Source of the DNA: Megalobrama amblycephala
Lineage: Eukaryota; Chordata; Actinopteri; Cypriniformes; Xenocyprididae
Direction of reading: 5' to 3'
DNA: 64,000 nucleotides
Assembly: GCF_018812025.1 (NCBI RefSeq)
Contig: NC_063045.1
Span: 12,251,384 to 12,315,383, forward strand
Below the pieces are notes generated by a model. That model ran no database searches. It was given only the letters and a program-made list of their open reading frames with translations, and was not told the origin of the DNA. Each line of letters begins with the position of its first letter. The first letter of the stretch is position 1. Made by a program: the position numbers and the translations under genes. This document shows, in pieces, positions 1 through 14,760 of this stretch.

Positions 1-686
1 TGGAGAAACATCAAACTCTCCAAAAATGTTCACCAAACTTATGATTAAATGTTAATATTTAAAAACACCACTGAATTTGTTGACAACTGTCTCATTGGCT
101 CTTTTATTTAGAAAGCAGGGCTTATTCTCAGCCATATTGCACATTGCACTTTCTTCCATTTATAAAAATGAGTGCACCATCTTTAGCCGAGTTTGGGCTA
201 AAGTTCAGAGACTTCCTCCTTGGCTGTGACAGAGTGAGCCGGGGCGGCCTCCGTGCCCACATTACAGATGTTAGAGAGTTCACAGAGTTCATAATCTGCC
301 TCAGTGGCCACAGCAAGGTGTTCAGAAAACGCCTCCGTGGCCGTGATAAGAGGAACTGCAGGGGATGCTGCCGCCTCTTGGGAAACTGCAGCGTTATGTG
401 TGGCCCAATCACACAAGATGGCAGATGACAGTGGAAGGTCCCTCAAGTCCCTCAAGGATCATTGTCGTCAAGGAGTGCTTTGAGTGAATCATTAAAGGGA
501 TAGTTTACCCAAAAATGAAAATTATCCCATGATTTACTCACCCTCAAGCCAGGTGTATATGACTATCTTCTTTCAGACAAACACAATCGGAGCTATACAC
601 AAAACAGGGGGTCCTGTTTTGAAGCCCTCCAAAAATGCATCCCTCCATCATAAATATAATCCATATAGCTCCAGGGCCTTCTAAAG
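1..686. other. Intergenic sequence, no gene recognised
   Basis: No supported gene. From 492 a TTAA followed by AGGGATAGTTTACCC begins; this is the left end of a foldback repeat family seen complete elsewhere in the window, but no matching right end lies nearby, so it is a fragment. The 128-470 stretch is open on both strands with an alanine/glutamate-rich minus-strand reading. It resembles low-complexity transposon coding sequence and I cannot assign it. Confidence 0.4.
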
Positions 687-881
687 CAGTGTTTCCCAAC
701 CCTGTTCCTGGAGGCACACCAACACTGCACATTTTGCATGTCTCCTTTGTCTGACACACCCATTTCAGGTCTTGGAGTCTCTACTAATGAGCCGATGACT
801 TGAATCAGGTGTGTTTGATTAGAGAGACATGCAAAATGTGCAGTGTTGGTGTGCATCCAGGAACAGGGTTGGGAAACACTG
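687..881. mobile_element. hAT-like foldback MITE, 195 bp
   Basis: The termini are inverted repeats, CAGTGTTTCCCAACCCTG at the left and its complement ending AAACACTG at the right, and the homology of the arms extends about 60 bases inward. It is flanked by an 8-bp duplication, ttctaaag (679-686) and ttctaaac (882-889), with one mismatch. An 8-bp duplication and a CAGTG end fit the hAT superfamily. There is no coding capacity, so it is non-autonomous. Confidence 0.8.
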
Positions 882-2400
882 TTCTAAACGATGGGATTTT
901 GTAAGAAAAATGTAAATATTTATAAAACGGTTAGTTCCTGTCCTTGATTCTCATTGGTCAATAGCTGTGTTTCATTCACGATAAAACACGGCTATGACCG
1001 CTTCACCCAACGGATCTGTGTATCATTACACAAAACCCTTAGCAACCACTCTTAGCAACGTAAACTATATGTTCTCAATTGATATTGTTCATTGAAATGC
1101 ACTGTATTGTGTAGAAGATTATTGTGAAAAAGAGATCGAGTGAGCGAGTTTATTATCTGCATTCAGATTTAGCATTTTCCTTCAGGTCAGTCCTATGTTC
1201 ATTATAAAAAATCAGTTTAAATGTCTGATGTATTATCCTGTCCTTTTAACAGTTAAGGGGTTTTCCCATGACTGACAGCGCTAGTCAAAGCATTTGTCAG
1301 TTGCATCTTGTTCCGTGTTCAAAACAATTCAGTCTTTTCAATGTAAAAGTCTTCGCTACTCATAAAGACAGTCTTTGCCGCTATCTAATGGCGTGATAAT
1401 GTAACTTCTGTTGCTGTTCACGGTCAGGGACTATTTTTTCTGGTGGAAGGAAGGCTTTTAGAGAAAGTTTACATCAAGAAAATTGCATTGACACATATTT
1501 TTGGCTTTAATATTTGTATTGTGTGGTCTGTTTTATAACAGCAATAAGGTACTTGAGGATAGTGCTGTATCGTGAATAAGCCCTCAGCCGTGACTAATTC
1601 ACCATAAGTCTCTGGCCTACTATACAATATTCAGTACAATACTATACTTGTAGTGCATACAGAATACAATTTATAAGTTGTGATCACTTTTTTACGTAAT
1701 TTTTACAAAATTTGTTTACTGTGTTACAGTATACTTTTTACTGTAACTGCTTGCTTTGGATGCTGTGCTCTTCATTTTTTGATGTAGTGTCCAATGAATG
1801 ATCTGTAGTGTTCATATTTTGACTGGCTGTTATAAGATCTGAAAGCATTGTTTGAAATTTGAGCACAGACAAAATGGTTTTGAGGCAATTGTTTGATTTT
1901 GCCAGAAGAATCAGATGTTCTCTGAATGTAGTTTGAAGATTTGGTTTTATGTTTAGTGGGTGATGGTTTTAAGAAATGTGTTTTAGCAATTCAGAAAAAA
2001 TGTAAAAGCAAAAAGCGATTCAGCCAAAGCTGTTGTTCAGTTTTGTTTGTCTCTCTTTATTTGGCCTGAAAAGTAACTGGAAAGTTATTCATAACATCAG
2101 TAACAAGAACTCGAGGAATCTGCCAGGATGTGATTCAAACCCACATGATATACACCCATTTTCAAAAGAAAAGGTATATTTTGGCAACTTCCCTTATTTT
2201 TCGTATTAGAGTCATTACAACTAAAATAATGCTTTCAATGATTTAGGAAGAAAAGATATTAAGTACATTTGGGCCTAAGTTTACCAAAACATTACATCAC
2301 TTATACAATAGTGGTCATTAAACAACAATGAAAAATGAGGTCAGCGTAAGTGTAAATTTCGTCATTTCATCTGATTCATTTTTGGTTTTGTGAAGCTCAG
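882..2400. other. Gene-free stretch upstream of Ig gene A
   Basis: AT-rich sequence with no open frame matching a known family and no complete transposon that I could bound. The part around 925-1620 (Gtgtttcattcacgataaaac and similar) reads like a decayed interspersed repeat, but I could not find paired termini. From about 2040 it becomes similar to the segments upstream of genes B (about 7800) and D (about 39700), so it is part of the duplicated Ig unit. Confidence 0.4.
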
Positions 2401-2406
2401 CAGCAG

Positions 2407-2431
2407 CACTTCCTCTAGAGACGTTATAAAG
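2407..2431 (+). promoter_or_regulatory. ETS/PU.1-like site plus TATA box of Ig gene A
   Basis: CACTTCCTC (2407-2415) is the complement of GAGGAAGTG, a PU.1/ETS-type core. A TATAAAG box follows at 2425-2431, about 52 bases before the ATG. The same pair at 18-19 bp spacing precedes genes B (8058, 8077), C (34031, 34012, minus) and D (40050, 40069), so it is conserved across the paralogs. Myeloid or lymphoid expression is an inference from the motif. Confidence 0.55.
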
Positions 2432-2482
2432 TTACACACATCAACCTTCACACGAGTTCAGCACGTTCAACAAGATCCCAGA

Positions 2483-3965
2483 ATGAAGACTCTGCTGCTT
2501 TCACTCCTCTGTAAGTTTATTTCATGTCATTTTGTGTTATTTAATGTGATTCTGTCATGATCAGATGATCTGAATGATGTGTTTTGTGTGTGTTCAGGTG
2601 TGTTTGTGTGGTCTCAACACACAGAAGGTTTAACTGATCAGCAGGTCACTTTAGGACAGAGTGTGACTGTAACCTGTGAGTTTAGATTAAGAGCCATTAC
2701 TTGGTTTGTGATAAAATCATCCGCTCGTCCAGTGATGATATGGCGAACATTTGCATCTGAAAAGCCTATTCACTACTATGATGAAAAATTCCGTAGCAAA
2801 TATTCCGAGGGAAGCAGGAGCCAATTAATTATTAATAATGTCACTGCTGATGATTTAGGAATTTATTACTGTATAATACCAGGCGAGACCACTCTAGAGG
2901 TCAGTGATGGGATCAGACTGGACACTGGTGGTAAGTGATGCAATGCGATAAATATACATCTGAGATATATTTTATTATTATTATTATTTAATAGTTGTTT
3001 TGCAATTATCCACACAACAAATGAAATAAGATACTTTGCTTTTCTAAAGATGTGTGTCAAGAGGACAGTAACAAACTGTACACAAATATATATCTGAGAA
3101 ATATTATTATTGTTATATAATCATAATTGTTTCTAATAATAATAATAAAGCTTTTGCAAAGTTATTTTGCAATCTAAATGCCAAGGATGCATGACAAAAA
3201 GTTTAATAATTATGCAAATTATGATATGAGTTATTTCTCGAAAACACAGGAGCCCACCAAAATTTCGATGAACTAGAGGAACAAAATCCACCACAAGATC
3301 AGAGATCATATCGGATCCTGATTGTCATATTCACTCTGTTGATTGTTATGCTGTCTGCTGCAGTAATAGGTGAGTGAATTAAAAGTCATATTCAAGATCA
3401 CAATTTATTTAAAATAGGAAAATTACCTTTAAACTTGACATATTTATTATATAAATTCTATTAAATACTTAAAATATATTTATATTGTATTGAAAATTTA
3501 TTATAAAAATATATCATTTTACATAAGTTTGGTTGTATTACATTTATCAATAAATTTAACAGCATTTAATCAGAGATTTTTTGCTATTTTAGGTTTATTA
3601 ATGATGAACCGTAAACTGTCTCAGAAGATTCCCAAATATGTAAATGGTCATCAAGTAAGACATGTCTTTATTGGTGTTTATATTGATAATTCAGTTACTT
3701 TGACTGCTTTTGCAAATGTTTTATATTCCATGCAGCAACAATAATACAGAAATTGTTTCATTAAAAAATCAATGTGCAAAAATGTGAAGTGTAAATGGGA
3801 ATTAGCAGCTAATGTATGTTTTTTTCTTCATTCATTTAGATTTCGGAAAGAAGAATAACTTCTTTCCCGACCAGCGGCACTGTTGTTCCTCCTCAGAACT
3901 CATTGACCGATCGTGAATATCAAGAAATACTGCCAGAATCTACTTATGAATTAGCAACATACTGA
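2483..3965 (+). CDS. Group I single-V-domain Ig receptor, gene A (NITR-like, membrane form)
   Basis: Five exons with GT-AG junctions: 2483-2510, 2598-2930, 3250-3369, 3593-3654 and 3840-3965, joined in phases 1,1,1,0 to give 222 residues. Exon 1 and the start of exon 2 encode a signal peptide (MKTLLLSLLC then VFVWSQ). Exon 2 is one V-type Ig domain with VTVTC, the core W in ITWFV, N-linked site NVTADD and the F-strand motif DDLGIYYC, ending in a J-like SDGIRLDTG. Exon 3 encodes a stalk and an uncharged transmembrane helix (ILIVIFTLLIVMLSAAVIG). Exons 4-5 form a 60-residue tail with EYQEIL and STYELATY. YQEI is a YxxI motif but lacks the S/I/V/L at -2 of a strict ITIM. It is a plasma-membrane receptor, ligand unknown. 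The single V domain plus J-like end suggests the teleost NITR family; another V-set multigene family is possible. Confidence 0.82.
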
Positions 3966-3996
3966 GAGATTGATCATTGTTTGGTTCTAATGATCA

Positions 3997-4234
3997 GGGC
4001 TGGGTTTCCCAATAACGATGTATCTTAGCTCTTAAGAGCGCTTTCTACGTGCGAGGTTACGAACGTTCGCTGCAATTCCACGTGCGTTTCCCAAAAATGT
4101 CACATGAACGCGCGAGAACGCGTTCTACGTGCTACTTAAGAGTCGCTGTCCGTTTCTCAAGTGCTGAATATTACCTTATAAAATCGTATCCTTTAACGTT
4201 TAACCTAATAATCGTCACCTGATGTGGTTTAGAA

Positions 4235-4281
<47 letters not shown>

Positions 4282-4338
4282 AGATACCTTTCAAAAAGAT
4301 TAAATTAATGTTCTTCTGGAGGAGGTAGAGCTAAACAA

Positions 4339-4437
<99 letters not shown>

Positions 4438-4730
4438 GTCAAACCACAATTTATTCAGACACCTTGAACATTTCATTCATTATTAAAGATTATTCACTAT
4501 AGTTTTTTTTTTTTTTTAATGGTAGTAAAATATGACAAGATCTTAAATAACACTTTAGCAAAACATGGTCAGGTCAAAGTGTCTAAATAATTTTTGGTTC
4601 CAAATTTCTATCAATTTTGCTGGTAGTCCACTGTATGAAGAATTTTTGGGCATAATATGTCACAGTTTAGTTTATTTTGTCATTCTCACTTAACTATAGT
4701 GTCTATATTTAACTTAAATTAATTATAGTG

Positions 4731-4762
<32 letters not shown>

Positions 4763-5226
4763 AAATCAATCAAACTGTGATTCAGTGTTTTTGAAGTTAA
4801 TATCTAAACTTGTTTTAAAATTTAGTTTATAGTTGAAAAAAGTCAGTCACTTCAGAAACACTTGGAAGAACTCCTATAGTATTTCATAGAGCTTTAGGCC
4901 TTGGGTGGTAGGCCTATATAAAGCCTATATAAAGGGTATATAGGGTGACAGTAGTACAAATTATGTACTTCATCTAGCCAATTTCTACAGGTAGACAAAT
5001 TTTTTATTGCAGACATGTTTTATCAGCACTATTTATGACATCATGTGTATTTTTATTTTTTTTATTTTCTTCCCTTTTCTTTTCATATTAAAAGAAATGT
5101 GTGGCCACATATCAAGTGCTACTTAAGTTACGATGCTTTTGGGAAACAGACCTTAATATTAAGATCACTCGTACGATCGTTTTTACGATCAAATTAGGCT
5201 TACGATGCTTTTGGGAAACGCAGCCC
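3997..5226. mobile_element. Non-autonomous DNA element in the 3' region of gene A
   Basis: The left terminus GGGCTGGGTTTCCCAA and the right terminus TTGGGAAACGCAGCCC are inverted repeats. Paralogous gene B has the uninterrupted sequence tgatcagaactg (13335-13346), which gives the empty site; any target duplication is 3 bp or less. Internally there is an (AAAT)n run (4232-4281) and a long AT microsatellite (4339-4418). No transposase is visible. It separates the gene A stop codon from its ancestral 3' UTR, which resumes at 5227. Confidence 0.7.
4339..4438. repeat. (AT)n/(AC)n microsatellite
   Basis: About 80 bases of AT dinucleotides followed by an AC run, inside the element at 3997-5226. A related shorter AT/GT run lies at 4729-4760. 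Confidence 0.9.
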
Positions 5227-6473
5227 AGAACTGTGTGCTGCTTGAACAGTAAATGTCAATCAAGTTTTATAATAACTTTTGATTTGAGAATATATCAACT
5301 TTTTAGTGTTCTTGATTGTTTATTTCACTTTCTGGAATAGCCTTCCTGATAATGTTCAGGGCTCAGACTCACTCACCCAGTTTATTATCAGGATGCCCGT
5401 CCCGAGAGTACATCAGCTCGAGTTTGGGTCCAGCCTCTTATGAAGACTTCAGATGACCAACACCTGTGAAGAAATGGCCCCAACTCCTGCTAGGATCCTG
5501 CTAGGATGATGCAAACTCTGGATCAACATGCACCAATGCAAAATCTTGCTATATACCCTAATCATTAGGGCCCGAGGACCCTATTGTAATTGCTCAGTCA
5601 ATTCTTCTTCTTCTCTGAAATGAATCGCATTTTTTAAGGCCTAAACATGATCGAAAACTCATGAAACTTAGCACACGCGTCAGAAGTAGTGAAAATTTAC
5701 ATCTGATATGGGTTTTAGAATTATGTGTGGCAAAATGGCTCGATAGCCCCACCTACAAAAAATTGTAATTCCCTCTTTTTAGATGGTTATAAATGTGAAG
5801 TTGATTGTTTACTCAGGGGTTTCATTATTGATTGTTAATAAAAGTGTTGAACTTGGAGGTCACGTCTACTGGCTATCGAACTTGTGTTGCTGTTTTAAGT
5901 TATTTCCGTGTGATCTTTGGGTATCGCTCGGTTACACTAGCATAGCATACATTTTGTTTTGTTTTCTGATGATTGTTCTTGAGTCCTCTGATTGTCCTGA
6001 ACAGTTAAAGTGGCCAATGGTCTTCAGAAAAATCCTCCAGGTTCTGCAAATTACTTGATTTTCCAGCATCTTTTGCAGATTTGAACCCTTTCCAGCATTG
6101 ACTATGATTCTGAGATTCATCTTTTCACACTATTTTTTCAAAAACCTGCACGTTTTCAAAAGTTTGCATTTTCAGGCCACCAATACGCGGTTGTTGTGTA
6201 AATGAACGGCCAAAACACATAAAAAACATTTTAGATGAAAACGGTGTCGTGTAAACAGCCCCTAAAACACAAACAAACCAAACAACCCTGACAGTCATTT
6301 ACTGAATTTTTAAAAACATTAATGGTTAATTCAAAAAGTTTTCCATTATTTTGACAAAAGAAAAACACAAACAAAGAAACAAACAAACATACACTGTAAA
6401 AACCTGCAATTGTTAAATATTTGACTCATAAAACTCATTTGTTGTTATAAATTAATGTAACTCAGTGATGTTG

Positions 6474-6531
<58 letters not shown>

Positions 6532-7194
6532 ATGGATAACTCTGAACAGTTTTAAAGGGAAGAAACCAAATGTACCAAAATGCTCAGCACATCAAACATT
6601 TAAAAAAAAGTAAAAATAAAGAAACTTTTTTTAAAGAAATATGTTCTGGGGAAAAAGCAGGAAGTGAAAATTGTGTCTAAAGTTCAAATCAAGCTCATGT
6701 GGTGGTTACACAATTGTTTAGGGTAAATGAATCACCAACATATTTTAATTCCAGACACTACTTAAACGGATAGTTCGCCTTAAAATAAAAATTAAGTCAT
6801 CATTTACTCATCCTGGTGTTGTTCTAATGCCAGCTGCCAAACAGCAAAAAACAGCATCAACCCTGCTGACAGTAGATTACCATAAAATGAAGGAAAAAAA
6901 CAGAAATATTCTGTAAAACATAACAGTCAGATTTTCTAAACGAAACAAGTTAATTTCACTGAAATATTACTGAAAGTTATAGAAAAAGTTATGCAAAGTC
7001 AATAAACTGATAAGGAGAGTAAATGAAGTGAACTGAAGTGTTTTATGTGTTTTTGTACAATAATTCATTCATTTTGGGGGTCACCATTATGCTGGAGAGT
7101 AGAGCCTGTGCTTCAGTCATGATGAGCTGAGAAATACTGATGTTCTGCTGCATGTTGCTTAATTTAAAGACAGATAAGCTGTTTGATAAGTACT
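5227..7194. other. Gene-free stretch between genes A and B, repeat-rich
   Basis: The first part (5227-5340) is the 3' UTR-like sequence that follows every group I gene. From about 5568 (AGGGCCCGAGGACCC) to 5765 is a teleost interspersed repeat. The segment 5980-6160 matches 34700-34880, and 6170-6760 matches 38195-39110 upstream of gene D, including an AT run (6479-6528). The last two are therefore duplicated flanks of the Ig unit. No gene seen. Confidence 0.5.
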
Positions 7195-7476
7195 TTAAAG
7201 GATTAGTTCACTTTCAAATTAAAATTTCCTGATAATTTACTCACCCCCTTGTCATCCAAGATGTTCATGTCTTTCTTTCTTCAGTCGAAAAGAAATGAAG
7301 GTTTTTGATGAAAACATTCCAGGATTTTTCTCCATATAGTGGACTTTAATGGAACCCAAATGGTTGAAGGCTTAATTTCTTTTCGACTTAAGAAAAAAAG
7401 ACTTGAACATCTTGGATGACATGGGGGTGAGTAAATTATCAGGACATTTTTATTTGAAAGTGAACTAATCCTTTAA
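7195..7476. mobile_element. TTAA-flanked foldback MITE
   Basis: It begins TTAAAGGATTAGTTCACTTTC and ends with the inverted copy GAAAGTGAACTAATCCTTTAA, with internal arms around TGATAATTTACTCACCCCC. TTAA at both ends suits a TTAA target duplication. No coding sequence. A right-half copy is present at about 23419-23492. Confidence 0.75.
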
Positions 7477-8057
7477 CACATATATGTGTGTCATTGTTAG
7501 CTTGGACAAACTGCAGTGATTTGAGTTAAAATCATGTTTATAATTATTTCACTATTATATATTAAGTGTTTACAGTTAAGAAATATTCATTTTCAGCTGA
7601 CTCAAATGAAATAAGTTCACAGTACTAACGCTGTATAAATACTAGTTTTAAAACTCGAACTGTGTGAAGTAATCGTTTTCCCAAATGAAATGTGTTCATT
7701 TCCATGGTAGTATAACATACAGTAACATGCTGTAAATTTACGGTAGAGGGCTGTACATTACTGGCAACCACAGCTGCCAGTAGATTACCGTTATTTTACA
7801 GCACAATTTTTTTACTGAGGAATTTGATGAATCTGCAGGATATGATGCAAACCCACATGATATATACCCTTTTACAAAAGAAAAAGTATATTTTGGAAGA
7901 TTTTTTTGTTTCATTAAAACAAACAATTATGAACTAATTTTGAATTGAAGCTAAGATTTTCCAAAACAAGGCATCAAGGTAAACAAACAGTAAGAATTAA
8001 GTTGTACTTGCATCATTTCAGTGAATCATCTGATTCATTTTGTGTTTTGACGCTCAG

Positions 8058-8083
8058 CACTTCCTCAAAGAGACACTATAAAG
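8058..8083 (+). promoter_or_regulatory. ETS/PU.1-like site plus TATA box of Ig gene B
   Basis: CACTTCCTC at 8058-8066 and TATAAAG at 8077-8083 repeat the arrangement found in front of genes A, C and D. The ATG follows at 8141. The control region is intact although the gene body is broken by a retrotransposon. Confidence 0.55.
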
Positions 8084-9260
8084 TTACACACATCAACCTT
8101 CACACAAATTCAGCCTGAACGCGTTCAACAAGATCCCAGAATGAAGACTCTGCTGCTTTCACTCCTCTGTAAGTTTATTTCATGTCATTTTGTGTGATTC
8201 AATGTGATTCTGTCATGATCAGATGATCTGAATGATGTGTTTTGTGTGTGTTCAGGTGTGTTTGTGTGGTCTCAACACACAGAAGGTTTAACTGATCAGC
8301 AGGTCACTTTAGGACAGAGTGTGACTGTAACCTGTGAGTTTAGATTAAGAGCCATTACTTGGTTTGTGATAAAATCATCCGCTCGTCCAATGATGATAGT
8401 GCGAACATTTGCATCTGAAAAGCCTATTCACTACTATGATGAAAAATTACGCAACAAATATTCAGAGGGAAGCAGGAGCCAATTAATTATTAATAATGTC
8501 ACTGCTGATGATTTAGGAATTTATTACTGTATAATACCAGGCGAGACCACTCTACAGGTCAGTGATGGGATCAGACTGGACACTGGTGGTAAGTGATGCA
8601 ATGCAATAAATATACAACTGAGATTATTATTTTATTATTTAAATAATTGTTTTGTATAACAATTATCAAAACAACAAATGAAATACTTTGATTTTCTAAA
8701 GATGTGTGTCAAGAGGACTTTAACTGTACACAAGTCACTTGGAAAATATATATCTGAGAAATATTATTATTGTTATATAATCATAATTATGTTTTAAAAA
8801 AATAATCATATTTATACAAAGTTATTTTGCAATCTAAATGTTTAAAAATTTTTAATAATTATCCAAATTATCTGTAAAAGATAAAACCTTGTTATTTCTC
8901 AAAAACACAGGAGCCCACCGAAATGTCACGGTGCACACAAGAACAAGATGGTAAGATCCAAGTGCAGTGATGTTTATTAAAGGGAACTCCAAACACGTAA
9001 TCCAAGGAACAGGCAAGGGTCAAAAATCACAGAAACAGTCCACAAAACAAAAGGCCAGAGAAACAAACGGTGCACGTAACAAATACAACAAACCACAACT
9101 GAGGACAGAAACAACTGAGATTAAATGGACAGACACTGATTACAAAATACATGACAGCTGGGTGTAATGAAGTGATAAATGGATAATGAGTCCGGCAGTG
9201 CGTTATGGGTAGTGTAGTCAATGGGGTGAAAACAGTCCAGGATGGAGTGCCCTCAAGTGG

Positions 9261-12269
<3,009 letters not shown>

Positions 12270-12300
12270 GCTGCTGGATCTGTTGTCTGGTGGTTTGTTC

Positions 12301-12669
12301 TGTCACGGTGCACACAAGAACAAGATGGTAAGATCCAAGTGCAGTGATGTTTATTAAAGGGAACTCCAAACACGTAATCCAAGGAACAGGCAAGGGTCAA
12401 AATCACAGAAACAGTCCACAAAACAAAAGGCCAGAGAAACAAACGGTGCACGTAACAAATACAACAAACCACAACTGAGGACAGAAACAACTGAGATTAA
12501 ATGGACAGACACTGATTACAAAATACATGACAGCTGGGTGTAATGAAGTGATAAATGGATAATGAGTCCGGCAGTGCGTTATGGGTAGTGTAGTCAATGG
12601 GGTGAAAACAGTCCAGGATGGAGTGCCCTCAAGTGGCTAATTCGGGCACTCTCACTGACGGTCGTGACA
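12301..12669 (-). repeat. 5' LTR of the gag-only element
   Basis: The 369-bp copy with the same TG...CA termini as 8924-9291. On the minus strand it precedes the gag-like start at 12269. I could not identify a convincing tRNA primer-binding site in the 30 bases between. Confidence 0.88.
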
Positions 12670-13299
12670 CGAAATCCACCACAAGATCAGAGATCATATC
12701 AGATCCCGATTGTCATATTCACTCTGTTGATCGTTATGCTGTCTGCTGCAGTAATAGGTGAGTGAATTAAAAGTCATATTCAATTTATTTAAATCAGGAA
12801 AATTAAACTTTTTAACATATTTGACATATTTATTATATAAATTTTATTAAATACTTAAAATATATTTATATTATATTGAAAATTAATTATAAAAATACAT
12901 AATTTTACATAATTTTGGTTGTATTAGATTTATCAATAAATTTAACAGCATTTAATCAGAGATTATTTTGCTATTTTAGGTTTATTAATGATGAACCGTA
13001 AACTGTCTCAGAAGATTCCCAAATATGTAAATGGTCATCAGGTAAGAAACGTCTTATTGCTGTTTATATTAATAATTCAATTTATATTAATATTTTAAAA
13101 AAAATCAATGTGCAAATGTGAAGCGTCTTTATAAATGGAAATTAGCAGCTGATGTATGTTGTTGTTGTTGTTTTTTTTATAATTGATTTAGATTTCGGAA
13201 AGAAGAATAACTTCCATTCCGACCAGCGGCACTGTTGTTCCTCCTCAGAATCCACTGACCGATCATGAATATCTAGAAGTACTGCCATACTCGAAATAA

Positions 13300-13973
13300 C
13301 ATACTGACAGATTGATTGTTGTTTGATTCTAATGATCAGAACTGTGTGCTGCTTGAACATTAAATGTCAATCAAGTTTTATAATATAACTTTGGATTTGA
13401 GAATATATCAACTTTGTAATGTTTTTGATTGTTTATGTTGCTTTGAGTTGCTTACAGTTTTTTTTTTTTTAAATTGCATAGACACAAAAAGTGAAACCAT
13501 TCACTCATACATCTAATCTTCAGACCAAGTCTGCAAAACTACAAGCACATTATGTGCTTTAAACTCAGTTTGCTATTGTAAAACAAACATTTTGCCAAAT
13601 GCACAGTTCTTTACATTACACACTTCAAAACTATCAGCTCTTGTGTTTCATTTGGGAAAATGCCATTTAAATGCCACAATCATTTCACAATTACCTACAC
13701 ACAACCATCACATGTGAAAACTCTTATATATAAATTGATCACTTAGAAATCAAAACTCAATGTTTTCAGAAAGAAAGAATTATTTTTACCCCTTTGCATT
13801 TCTGTTTATAGTGTGTATAAATGGCCATGGAAAAGAAAACCCTTAAAAACCTCCATTAAAATGATTTTCAGTGTTAGCGTGCTGAAACTTATCGCACACA
13901 AATTAATTAATTTTAGATAGCCTAGTTAGATAGAGTCACATTATACTTTACTAAGAAGTAACGCATAAATGAC
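13300..13973. other. 3' flank of gene B, no gene
   Basis: It begins with the group I 3' UTR sequence, including the empty site for the gene A insertion (tgatcagaactgtg). The remainder is AT-rich with no open frame or bounded transposon recognised. Confidence 0.5.
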
Positions 13974-14760
13974 TTAAAGGGATAGTTCACCCAAAAAGAA
14001 AATTTGATGTTTATCTGCTTACCCCCAGGGCATCCAAGTTGTAGGTGAATTTGTTTCTTCAGTCGAACGCAAATTATGATTTTTAACTGCAACCGCTGCC
14101 GTCTGTCAGTCAAATAATAGCAGTGGATAGGAACTTCAACTATAACAGTAAATAAAACTTGCTTAGACAAATCCAAATTAAACCCTGCGGCTCGTGACGA
14201 CACATTGATGTCCTAAGACACGAAACGATCGGTTTGTGTGAGAAACCGAACAGTATTTATATCATTTTTTACCTCTAAAACACCACTATGTCCAACTTCG
14301 TTCAGCTTCCTGTTAGTGAGGTCAAAAAACGCGTTCTGACGACGGAAGTGATGTCTCGCCCATATACTTCAATGAGCGCGAGACATCACTTCCGTTGTCA
14401 GAGCGCGATCAGACCTCACACACCGGAAGCTGAACGGAGTTGGACATAGTGGTGTATTAGAGGTAAAAAAATGATATAAATACTGTTCGGTTTCTCACAC
14501 AAACCGATCGTTTCGTGTCTTAAGACATCAATGTGTCACGAGCCGCAGGGTTTAATTTGGATTTGTCTAAGCAAGTTTTATTTACTGTTATAGTTGAAGT
14601 TCCTATCCACTGCTATTATTTGACTGACAGACGGCAGCGGTTGCAGTTAAAAATCATAATTTGCGTTCTACTGAAGAAAAAAAGTCACCTACATCTAGGA
14701 TGCCCTGGGGGTAAGCAGATAAACATCAAATTTTCATTTCTGGGTGAACTATCCCTTTAA
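13974..14760. mobile_element. 787-bp foldback element, copy 1
   Basis: Ends are TTAAAGGGATAGTTCACCC and its inverse. The two arms are nearly perfect inverted repeats for almost the whole length, meeting near 14365 where GAAGTGATGTCTCGC pairs with GCGAGACATCACTTCC. TTAA at both ends may be the target duplication. A second copy is at 46903-47692. Open frames in the arms are mirror images of each other and are not genes. Confidence 0.85.

Noticed and set aside
128..455. Overlapping 85-94-residue frames at the left end
   Set aside because: Open on both strands, no family resemblance, no splice context; probably repeat-derived.
13922..14760. Similar 60-95-residue frames in the 790-bp foldback elements at 14 kb and 47 kb
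   Set aside because: The same peptide appears in both arms as a mirror image and carries no known domain; it is a by-product of the inverted repeat.
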